Of a stretch of DNA of 64,000 bases, positions 24,491 through 35,300 are shown one piece after another. This DNA comes from Artocarpus heterophyllus (lineage: Eukaryota > Streptophyta > Magnoliopsida > Rosales > Moraceae). Under the pieces are notes generated by a model. It was not told the DNA's origin, made no database searches, and saw nothing but the letters and a program-made list of their open reading frames with translations. Location: assembly GCA_025403435.1 (NCBI GenBank), contig CM046350.1, positions 17,519,274-17,583,273 on the forward strand, given 5' to 3'. The translations under genes were made by a program, and so were the position numbers. The stretch's first letter is position 1; every line of letters begins with the position of its first letter.

Positions 24491-24666
24491 ATTCGGTTAC
24501 AAATTATGCCAAGTGAAAAATGAACATTAAATTTCACCGTTGGAATATTACTTCAACAATAATGACATGCAACCATAATTACATTACATGATATGAGTGC
24601 GTCGGGCCGCTTGGTTTTTGTTAAACCTCTCCCTTGTAGTTGTGCGAAAGCTCCGTATTTCTAAAA

Positions 24667-25057
24667 GGGTTATTTTCATTTTTATAATACGTATTTTTAG
24701 ATTATCAAAACTTTATATCTTATAGTTTGAATTTTATCATATTTTTACCTTTAAATTTTAAATTTAAGCATTTTTTTTTATCTTTTCTCGGTCAACAATT
24801 AATTTTTACCACAAAAGACCTAAACATCATTAAAGAAAAACTGAAAAAATACATAAAAAATTTGAAAAAAAGGCAAAAAATTTCTAAAATGTAAAAGACA
24901 TTTAAGTATTTTATATAGTCAAAATCAAACTTTACTTGAAAAAGATAAGACTTTAATATGAATTTAAAATATAAAAGTATAAAAGTGTCAAAGTTCAAAA
25001 CACAAGGTCTGATTTTTTTAATAACCTAAAAAGTGGTATAAAAATGAAAATAACTCA
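24667..25057. mobile_element. MITE of the GGGTTATTTTCA family, copy 1
   Basis: Left end GGGTTATTTTCATTTTTATA and right end (other strand) GAGTTATTTTCATTTTTATA form an inverted repeat of about 20 bp. TTCTAAAA flanks both sides (24659-24666 and 25058-25065), an 8-bp target duplication (a 9-bp one with a single mismatch is also possible), pointing to hAT or Mutator transposition. The interior is AT-rich and non-coding. A second copy is at 33220-33769. Confidence 0.8.
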
Positions 25058-25099
25058 TTCTAAAAACTCCCACTTTTTAAGGTAAAGTTTGATTAAGCT

Positions 25100-26973
25100 A
25101 AAAGGTCTTATGGACACCAATAATAATATGGATGACATTGTGGTACACAAACAAGATATTTGATTAATAAATTCTAATTAAGTACCTAGAAGATGATGCA
25201 AGATGAGACCAATATCAAGAAGATTCCCCGACATATCAATTTAAGCATGCATGAGGTTCTTTTTGAAACCACTACAGTCGATGAAAGCTTTCGATCCATT
25301 GAGATCATATAACGTGTAGCATTAAGGCCACCAACATCTCCGCATAGTCTCATAACTAGCAAAATTTCTAATTTGCCAAGACCTAAATCTGGCGGACCAT
25401 AGACAAACTCAAATTGTGAGAGAACCACCTTAATTATTACAGATAAAATACTAAAACTAAGAGGAAATATCGATGCCTTTATTAGACTAAAACTTAAAAA
25501 ACTAAAACCAAAAGCATGACTGTCGTAAACCTTCAGTGAAAGTATAGCCGATAAGAGGACCATCAGGATAAGAAGAATGCTTTAGCCAATGAGATGACTT
25601 CAAACAACAGAATGTGAAGCATACATGCCACCACCATTAACATATAGAGCCGACATGACACCTCCAAAAGAAGCCTACCATTGTTCAGAACAAAACCTGG
25701 AAAGAGTACAGACACTAGACGAGAAATATGTCAAAAAAGCCTACAAGCCTTCTAAATTACACCTTCTAAACAGAATGAGATTTATCCTAACGAAACCACC
25801 TCGCTAAAACAGCGATCGCCATTGAAAAGCCCATAATGATATGATCTCTGTAATTGATTTTTAGGATCAGAAATCCAACAATGCACCGGGACATAGTCTC
25901 AGAATTCTGGCTAACTCACTCTCTCTTTTTCTCTCTTTCTCGTTCTCATTCTTTTCCTAGGGGTCGGCTAGTTTTGTTCCTAAACGAACATCCTAAACAA
26001 CTCCCACTTTTGTTCGTAAAAAATTACTCTGCTAGGGGGTTTAGGATTATTTTCTCTTAGAGTCTTTCTTTTATAGGTGTGGCGCCACCCCCTCTTTTGT
26101 TAGGTCTAAAGCCTGACACTGCCTCTAGGCGGGCAGCTGGGGAACGAGCTTGTGAGAGGGGGAGACAGATCGGTTCGAGTAATGTGAAGAGAAAATTCAG
26201 GGAAGAGGAGGGCTTTTTCTACTGCAGCGGCCAAAGAGATGGGAAGCTGATGATTTTCTAGGCTAGTAAATAAAAGGGGAGATGACTGTGGAGAGGATTG
26301 GTAGAGACCAAGCCGGGGAAGACTAGGTAATGTGGCGAACGGCCAGATTTGATGACATATCTGGCTATGGCAAAAGGGGGTGTGGTAGGAAGTGATGGGC
26401 TCAGTAGGGGAGAAAAAGAGTGACAGCCATTTAGATCCGACGGGGCAAGAGGGAGAGGGTAGCAGCAGTGGGCCAGATTTTCCAGACTTGAGTCTGAATC
26501 TAAAAGGGTTGTTGGCCAGAGGCAGGTCTCGTCGCAGATCAAGCCATCCCACAATTGGTTGAAGACAGAAGCAACAATCACGGTGGCAATGGACTTTTCT
26601 CCATCTAGGATTTAACTCAATCATTTTTTTTTTGTTTTTATTTTGTGTTCTGTATATAATAAAGGAGGAGGTTTCCCTTCCTCCGTTTCCATTAAGTATG
26701 TCTCCTCTGCCAGTTATTGGCAAAAGGTTTGTAGACGTCGAGCTAGACTTTAGTCTAAGTCTTGTTGTACGTATCCTTGCTGAGAAGGATTTTCAAATTG
26801 AGCTTTGGACAAGCTCTTTTGTATATATCGAGCGAGATTTTTCCCTCTAAGCATCTATACCTAAATTCACTGCCCTGCTTATGAGGTTGTAATCTTTCAT
26901 CGGTGATTGCATGCGTCTAACCATGTATTTGTCTTAAACGAAAGTTCCTGCTTAAAAAAAAAAAAAAAAAAAA
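25100..26973 (+). mobile_element. Retroposon-like stretch ending in poly(A)
   Basis: A stretch less AT-rich than its flanks that ends in a run of 20 A (26954-26973), as expected for a LINE or other retroposed sequence on the plus strand. Short frames in the plus strand (25625-25807, 26079-26261) and long shadows in the minus strand occur, but no reverse transcriptase or endonuclease motif was recognised. The middle has CT-rich and GGAGGAGG-like words. The left limit and target duplication are not resolved, so the class is a guess. Confidence 0.35.
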
Positions 26974-27829
26974 TCATACTTTTACTGTTTTGACTTTCCC
27001 ATTTTTCAACCAAAACCACGTCACACTCACCAATCAACATTAGTTTGTAGGTCCCTTTTCTCTTCTTCTTTTTTTTTTTCTCTCTCTGTATATGGTCCTT
27101 TTGTCTCTTTTATTAGTAAAATTAATCTTTTTTTTTCTTAGTGGAACAATTAATCTTTGCTTTTGTACTCATTTTTCGTATTTCCTTTTGCTCAAATATC
27201 TACTCTATTTGAACTTGCTTCGCGTAAAACTCACCTTGTTCGTTATTGATAACAATCAGTATCCCAAAACACAAAAATAATTGCTAATGATGGGTCAGAA
27301 ATAAGAACTAAAAAAAAAAAAAAGGTGCTACGTGGGCTCAAAGGACCCGTAATCTTAGTTAAATTAGGAAACAAATAAATAAAAATTAGGTCGGTCGGCT
27401 CACCAATTAGCAATCAACTTTTAGCAGAATTTAAGGCCGTTTGGCTCAGCAACCGTCCCTGTTTTTCAGCGGTATTTCCGTGACCACATTACCCATTACA
27501 ATAATAATAATAATAATAAAGAAGATAAATGAGCAGAGATATTCAAAATCTTTAAAATACAACAAAAAGGCAAGCGGGTGAGTTTCAGACTCAATTATTT
27601 GGGAAGAGAAATTATGCTTTGTTTAATTTTTCGGTTCAGTTCTTCCAAACACCTTATACAACGAAAGAGAAAGGTATAAAATTAAATAAACAAGTTTTTT
27701 AATTATTAATATAACAAAGACTAGACTGTACAAGTATTTGGTAGTGTAGCTATAACTGTCTGCAAACGCAAATACATTGACAGAAAGTCGACCAACAAAA
27801 AGGCGCTAACTTCTTCAGTTTCATTCACT
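26974..27829. other. Upstream region of the DUF688 gene
   Basis: No gene. It contains an (AAT)n microsatellite at about 27500-27520 and a possible TATA-like GGTATAAAATTA at about 27673, followed by CT-rich leader sequence from about 27830. The distance fits a promoter, but the start site is inferred. Confidence 0.45.
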
Positions 27830-27972
27830 CATCTCTCTCTCTCCCTCCCTCTCTCTCACTACTCTTTTGCTTTTCTTTGTTCTCACTCATTCCCCAAACT
27901 CCACGGCTTCATTCTCGGATACAACTATCCTGAAGACTTCTATCTCTCACTTTGTCTGTGTGTGTGTGACAG

Positions 27973-28810
27973 GTAGTCCTTATTTTCTTCCATGTACTTT
28001 TGAAATTTTGATAGATGGTTTCTCAATGATGCATTGAGCTCTTTCTTATGAAATTTTCTTGTTTTCTTCAGTTGGGAATTCTGGGTTTTCCTTAGATCAT
28101 CCTGGTTTTGCTATTTCCAAATTTATTTTTTTAATTTTTTTTTTCTGGGGTTATAACAACACTATAGAATTTCTTAACCAAGTTTGAGATTTACTGTTGC
28201 TTATCTTGTTGTTGAAATGGTAAATCTTTCTTATTCTTTTGTTATGGCACCTCTATAAAGTTGGTAAAATTTGGCTCTAACAGTAAAATGCTTCTTTTAT
28301 GTGGTTCTTTACTATTAAATAACAGCATTTACTATACTACAATTAGAAAGCTCAGATAATTGGGTAAGATTTTACTCTCTTTTTTTTCCCCCTCAATTAT
28401 TTTTTGTTTTCTGAAGATGGAAGGAAATAACTAACAAGGAGAATGTAAAAAAGGTCTGAATTTCCTTTAATGGTTTTTGTACAAACGATTGCTTGATTCA
28501 GTTCTAGCTTCAAAAGTTGCCAAATTGCAGGAATACAAGTGTAAATTTTCTTCTGACACAAGAATTGTGAAGCATATCAAACTTATAAAATTTTATTTTC
28601 TCCTCTGTTCCTATCCTGTTAAAGTTAAAGGGTTTCTATGTTCCACTAGTTCATACATGTAAATTTAATTGCTTGCTATTTGGATTTTAATGGGCAAAAT
28701 TTCTTGTTTGTTGTTTTCTGTCATATCTAATAGGACCCACTGGTGGTGACTCACATCTTCAGTGTGATCTTCAATCAAAAAGTCTGATTTACAACAACTT
28801 TCATCTGCAG
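27973..28810 (+). other. Inferred 5'-UTR intron of the DUF688 gene
   Basis: A CT-rich leader ends in GACAG|GTAGTCC (donor at 27973), and CATCTGCAG|AATTC offers an acceptor ending at 28810. The remaining 129-base leader before the start codon at 28940 contains no upstream ATG. Removing this intron gives a short clean leader. It is inferred from splice-site shape alone. Confidence 0.55.
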
Positions 28811-28939
28811 AATTCAGAAGAACATTTCGCAAGTCAAGAGATTTAGCATTATTTTTTCTACCACTTCAGCCCACTGGAAATTTCAGCGTTTCAGTGGGAT
28901 CATTTTTTAGGACAGAATTTGATTCAGTTATAAATTAGG

Positions 28940-31439
28940 ATGGCTGAAAGGAAACTAAATTTCAGTGCTCCCCTTATGTCTGTGAGGCGAATAGCTTCGA
29001 GACCACTTGCTCCAATTCGAGACAACGGAAAGGTAGTTAAAAGTTCCTCGCCCAATAGACGACAGGCAAAAGCTATAAAAGATCGTCCTTCTGAACCAGA
29101 CTTTAGTTTGGAGCAAGTAACTGAACCTGTAGCAGTTCCTTTTCGCTGGGAGCAAATCCCAGGACAGCGCAAAGATGGAGACGAACCTGAGCGTTGGCCT
29201 AAAGAGGCGACTTCTATAACTCCAAGAGTTCCTCCGGGCAAGGTTTATGAGGTCACAAAGCGACCACTCGAGACAGATAACGCACATAGAACTTATACCA
29301 GGCCCCAAATCAAAACACAGTATTCTTTGAATTCCAATGTGGTTGAGTCTAATAAGTACTCGAAAGAGGCAACGAATGAGAGAGGGGCAACGGAATTGGA
29401 TGACGAAGAAGAGGATGTTTATTCTGATGCGCTTGATACACTATCTTCTAAAGAGTCTGTTTCCTTGAACTGCAGTGCTAGTGGTCTGAGTGGATCTGAT
29501 GGGGCAGGCTTAGTGAAGCCATCTGGAAGTTTTTCGACCGATCCACAAACTCGAGATTTCATGATGAAGCGCTTCTTGCCTGCAGCCAAGGCCATGGCAC
29601 TAGAGGCGCCTCGTACTTATTCTCCAAAAAGGCATGCTTCGGTTGTGCAGGAACAACCTAGAGAAGTCAAGACAGTGATTGGTGAGGAGAAGAGGCCTTT
29701 GAATGATTTAATGGGGTCTAGTTTGGTACCACAATATGGGGATTATCAAGAAGTAGAAGACGAAGAAGAAGAAAGTGAAGATGATGAAGAAGTTGATCAT
29801 CAATATGATGATCCTAGGAACATATCAATGAGAGGTTGCGGGTTATTTCCTAGGCTATGTTTTAAAAATTCCTTAAGCCTCTTAGGTCCAGTTCCCGGGC
29901 TGAAATTCAAGACAGGATCACCACGGAAAACTTCTTATAACCAATCTCACAGCAAAAGTGTCAAGAAGGTAACTAACAAATTTTCTTCTTCTCCACTCTA
30001 CCTTTTGTAGTTCCATTTTTAGCATAATCATTTTCTTAGATTCTCCTATCCCTTTAGCAGGCTTGGGAATCTACTTTTAAGCAAAAATCAGATGGCGGGT
30101 TTCGTTCAGCTGAGCTGCATGTGGTTGAGAATAAAAAGGCTGGTGAATCCAAACGGTTTCCATATTCAGGTGACCTACAGAGAGGAAGGCTATCTCCCTT
30201 GAGAAATTCACGGGCTGCAGAGATGGCTTCCAATGACAAACAAAAAACAGATATTGGATTTAGATCAGCTGAACTAAAGGCGTTTGGTGATTCTAGACGG
30301 TTGACATACTCAGGTGACCTGCAGAGAGGAAGATTATCTCCCTTCAGACAATCACGGGGTGCGGAGATGGATTTCAATGATAAGAAAAAATCAGATATTG
30401 GGTGTCGATCAGCTGAACTGAAGGTGGTCGAAAGTAAGTTGATCAGCGAGTCTAGACGGTTGACATACTCAGGTGACCTGCAGAGAGGAGAATCATCTCC
30501 CTTGAGAAATCCACGCGCTGCAAGCATATCTCCTTACCGAAACCAATCATCCCAGTCTCCCTTTAGGAGATCAGCATTCCTTGGCATTCCAAAGGAAGAG
30601 AGTGTCAAAGCTGCCAAAAATATTCTCAGCGTCTATAGCAAAAGCAGCAACAAGTTTCAGGATACATCAACCAATTATCGGAACAAACAAGGGTTGGTTT
30701 CAACCAGCCCTGCAGTTGAGAAAACTTTGTATGTAGATACTGTAAATAATGCTGAGATTTTGTATTTAAATTCAAGTTCCTTTGATAACAAGGGACAAAT
30801 GAACTCTGCCGGTGAGGACTTTGCACACTTGCTAGTATTGGCCAGAGGAATGAAAGAAGCTTCTGCAGAATCTGCATTTCAAGATATAAAGCGTCTAAAC
30901 AATGTTGAGGAACAAGGCAGTTTGGAAACAAAAGTACTAGTCCCTGTTGATGGTAAGCAATCTTCTCTATTGGGAGACTCTGAATTAGGACTCGGTCAAG
31001 AAGCAAAGTCCTTGAACTCCTTGGAATTGGCTTCCAAAGGAAATCCAGATAAGGGCAGTGATCTGATAGTTAAAGAAGATTTGGGGGATGTCAATTATAG
31101 TTTGGTCCCCTCCTCTCTTCCCCCAGCTTTACCAAAATCACCATCTGAGTCTTGGCTTTGGCGAACCATCCCTTCAATCCATTTGAGGAACTCATTTTCA
31201 CGTTCAAAGGCGCAGGCTAAAACGCCAGAATCAAAAACACCATCAACGAGCATTAAGTGGGAAACGATTGTGAAGACTTCTAACTTGCATCACGATCATT
31301 CTCGTTATTCTGAGGTAACCTCTCCTGCCACTTTTGTTTATTTTTCTTCCCTTCAATTACAACCAAAAGAACATAACTTTATTTGCTTGTTTCTTAACAG
31401 GAACTTGTCGCTCACATTTCTAAGCAATCCAAAACTTAG
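28940..31439 (+). CDS. DUF688 family protein (3 exons, 773 aa)
   Basis: Coding exons at 28940-29968, 30061-31314 and 31401-31439, all joining in phase 0. The introns are GT-AG, and the first acceptor is a tandem TAGCAG. The product carries the conserved DUF688 pieces: VPFRWEQIPG followed by PRVPPG in exon 1, the GCGLFPRLCFKNSL stretch near the end of exon 1, and SESWLWRTIPSI in exon 2. An acidic run lies in exon 1 (nt 29758-29800). Exon 2 opens with three imperfect repeats of about 48-53 residues sharing FRSAEL and YSGDLQRG. No signal peptide or membrane span is seen. The family's biochemical role is unknown to me; it appears soluble and largely disordered. The gene is convergent with the GARP gene, stops 0.9 kb apart. 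Exon limits are confident; function is not assignable. Confidence 0.88.
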
Positions 31440-32332
31440 GAAATGACATGATTCTCAAGAAAAAGTCTCTGGCTTGATATATTTGCTTTCGGTGGTTTTG
31501 CTTGAAAGTCATAGAAGATGGTCATGATATCTTGGCCAAGCCTTTTGTTCAGATGGTCCTATCCTTTCCACTCATTCATCAAACTGAAACTACATCGACC
31601 TTGAAACCGAGCTGTTTGTGACATGCTACTGGTTAGAGAAGCAGATAAGGTTTGTTCAGTTTCTTGCTACGCCTGTTTTTTACCACCTTGAAGTGATGTA
31701 GCCACAAGGCAAGTGTGAGAGGGGCAAAGTTCCTTGTAATGTAAGAGATTATTTTTGGTCTGAAATTCTAATGCTCCTAACACTATATTGCTTGTATTGT
31801 ATAGAAATCTATAGCACATTACTGGGAATCAATTGGAGTTTCATTTTTCTGGTAACTTTAATACTGATCAAGCATTTTATGATAAGGGTCAAAACCGTGT
31901 GTATCTATTCAAAGAGAGAATCGCAAGGGAAAAAAAGAAGAAGCAAATTTGGAAGCAAGTGCTGAAGCCATATTGTATTACTCTTTTTAGTCTAATGTAC
32001 TACCATTACAAAAAATAGTGTGCGTGTATATATATACACGCACACACACATAGACGCATATATACATGTATATTTGTGTGTAAATGCGCTTGAAGAGAGA
32101 GAGAGAAGAAGGGGAAAAAGGGTATGAAAAGAGAAGTGCTCAACAAATTAATGTCAGACAAATGATGATATTGATCCTTGTACAAGGTCTTAAGTACTTC
32201 AGCCTCAGGCCCTCAACGTGACATTGGGGGCAAAGAATTGGAGTTGGTAAAAGTAGGGCTCAATCGTCATTTGGGATGTCTATGAGGTACTTTCTGTCTT
32301 CTTCTATTTGATAAATGAATTAGTATGGTTGA

Positions 32333-35300
32333 TTAAGAGAGAGAAAGAGATAGCTTGGTGCTAGGTTCTTGGGTGCTTCCATAATGACTACTCTTATTTT
32401 CATCTCTCCTATCTCCTCGGCTCAATCCTAATAGCAAATCAGGGATGGTTTCTTCCTCCTCCAGAACTTTTTCCGGATTCAACTGCATTTCATTCCAAAA
32501 ACCAAAAGAAGGAGAAAGGAAAAAAAAAAAAAAAAAAAAAAAAGAACAGGGTTAGTGATACAAATTGCCCAATTTTGTTTGTAGAAGTAAAATATAGCTT
32601 CAGTTAAAAAATATTCTACCTATATCTTAAAATGATATTCGTAAAGTAATTACTATGTAATTATATAGTAGAAAATATGACAACAATATGATAATTACGG
32701 TCGTTATAGTTATTGGCACAAGAATTTGGCCATGTGGTACAACTTTTTCAAAGGGGAAGGGGAATATTACAAAGGGAGAGTAGATAACAGTGTGAGTGAA
32801 AAAAGAAATATACAAGGTTTATTAAAAATTTGCAAACAAGATAGTCAAATAGTTACCTGGGGTTTGTCAAGATTTGGTTTATAGCCAATAGAAATGGAAC
32901 TGCAAGATCTTGATGGAAATTTTGTCAGGCTTGTCCCTTTGGAATAACTAATATTATGCGTTAGAGATTGGAAGCTAGTGGTACAGTTAGTATTAGCCAA
33001 TTTGATATTTGCACCAAAATTAATCCTTTTGGTATTGTTGATCGTTTCAATTGGTGACCACATCTCTTGTTCAAGAAAACTGCTGCGTTTTGTGGGCACT
33101 TGCACTTGGTTTGAGGCTGTGGACCTGCAACGAAATAAAAATAGCCTACAAATAAAAAGAAATTGCCGCTTAAAAAGTCTACAGATGTCCCTAGTGTCCC
33201 TGGTGTTGGTAAATTAAAAGGGATATTTTCATTTTTTATACTTTTCTTTTTATTAAAAAATCATACATTGTATTTTAAATTTTAACAATTTTATATATTT
33301 ATATTTTAAATTCACGTTAAATTCTTACATTTTTCATGTTAAAATTTGATTTTGACCACTAAAGGACCTAAACACCCTTACAGGAAAACAAAAAAATACA
33401 TAAAAATTTTGAGAAAAAGATGAAATTTCTAAAATGTAAAGAATATTTAAGTATTTTACAAAGTGAAAAACTAAAAAATACATGAAAAAGTTTGAGAAAA
33501 AGCCAAAATTTTCAAAATATGAAGGTCATTTAAATCTTTTATAAAGTAAAAAACTTAAAAAACACCTGAAAATTTTAAGAAAAAGCTAAAATTTTCAAAA
33601 CGTGAAAGATATTTAAGTATTTTATAAAGTTAAAATCAAACTTTGGCATGAAAAAAGTAAGAATTTAACATAAATTTAAAATATGAAGGTATAATGGTTA
33701 AAGTTAAAAATATAAGGTATAAACTTTACATAACTTCAAAATACATGATACAAAAATGAAAATAACCCAATTAATTAAAAAACAACTCCCTTTTTGTTGA
33801 AAAAGTTGACTTTGCTCAGTCTTTAAATTGATGTTTTGTGAATTATTGATTAATATTATTAAAGAATTGATCCATTGATCATTAATTTACCAATGTATGT
33901 TTAATTTATCAATTTTCAATCACGTAAATTGGCAATTAATTTCTTGATTTGTTTTAGAAGTTTTCTAAATTTAACAAAAGCAAGAACATTTATTGTCAAA
34001 TTGGAGGCCAACCCATAGCTAGTCTCTTTTGGCCCGGGCTTAGCCCTGTAGAGCCCAAGCCTTGGGCTGGGCTGAGTCGAAGATTTAAACCTAAACTAGA
34101 ATTAGGTTGGGTTGGGTTAGTTCATTTAAATAATTTTTAAAAAATTCTTTTATAAAAATTCAGACAGCCAGCCCTACCTTAGGGCAATGTGGGCTTTGAG
34201 CCAAGTTGGGCTTCTTTTTTCCTTAATCAGGCTACCTAGCCTAGTTAGATATTTTTTTTACCCCATGGGCCAGGCCAGGCTAGGCTAGCCCGCCCCTGAC
34301 ACCAAATAGATATTTTTTGCATAATTTTCTATCAAATAAAGTTTTTAAATTTTTTTAAAAATAAAGTATTAAATAAAAAAAAAAAAAGTATCATACCTGA
34401 AAATGTTGGCTTTGAGATCTAAAGGTTTGTGATGGAGCGAAGACTTCACAAGACTATGAAAAAGATTAAGATCGTTAGAATTTTGATTTAAATTATAAGT
34501 GCCAATCGCAGTACTGTTCTCCCTTAATCTACGATGCAGCTGAGAATCTCTTCCATGCTTGGAAAGATGTCTTGGAGACAGCACTGCATCAACAGAAACA
34601 TCACACGACATGATCAATGGATATTTCAGTACTATGTGGCTTAATTAAATGAATTACTTTCCAGCCCTTGAAAAGAGAAAAACACTGTTTGGCAAAAACA
34701 GTTCTATGGTTAGAATTGTTGTTGCTATAATATTTTTTCTCATACAATTTCATCCAAAAAACGGTTTCAACTATAAAAAACGGTTTTAATTGCTCTTCTA
34801 AACAACAACTCACCATCATTCAAGTTAGTTTAAATACATAGGTGACAAACAAGTTAATAAATTCGAAATTAAATTATTATTCTTAGTTTATCTTTGGAAT
34901 GTCTAATTTGTTTTGAAAAATTACTAGAGGGATTTAACATTTTAAGAATTTGAGGATTTCAATAGCATGTAATAAGATGCCTGCTTTACAGTAGCTTCAA
35001 TTTGTTTATATAAAAGTTTTATAAGGCAATCCCCTGCATCAAATGAAAAAAAAGACAACTATGATAAGACTTAGAAATTGGCTCAAACAATTGGTTTAAA
35101 CTTAAATAGTATAAAACTTTCTATTGCTATAATGTTTTTAAACCAATTGATTCAAACTAAAGCTCTCACACGACGCCCTGATAATTAGGTGGTTAAATTC
35201 TATTCTAAAACTAAAAATGAATCATACATCCTTTGTTACTACTTTACATACACCCACATGAGATATCCAAATAAAGCAACATCACAATATATAATCTTTT

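Noticed and set aside
25186..25563. 125-aa minus-strand frame, possibly hydrophobic
   Set aside because: No recognisable motif and no splice context; lies in the same retroposon-like stretch.
26106..26723. 205-aa minus-strand frame
   Set aside because: Low-complexity Ser/Pro-rich translation opposite a retroposon-like stretch; no family resemblance.
30054..30527. 157-aa minus-strand frame with internal repeats
   Set aside because: Antisense of the repeated part of DUF688 exon 2; the repeats come from the sense strand.
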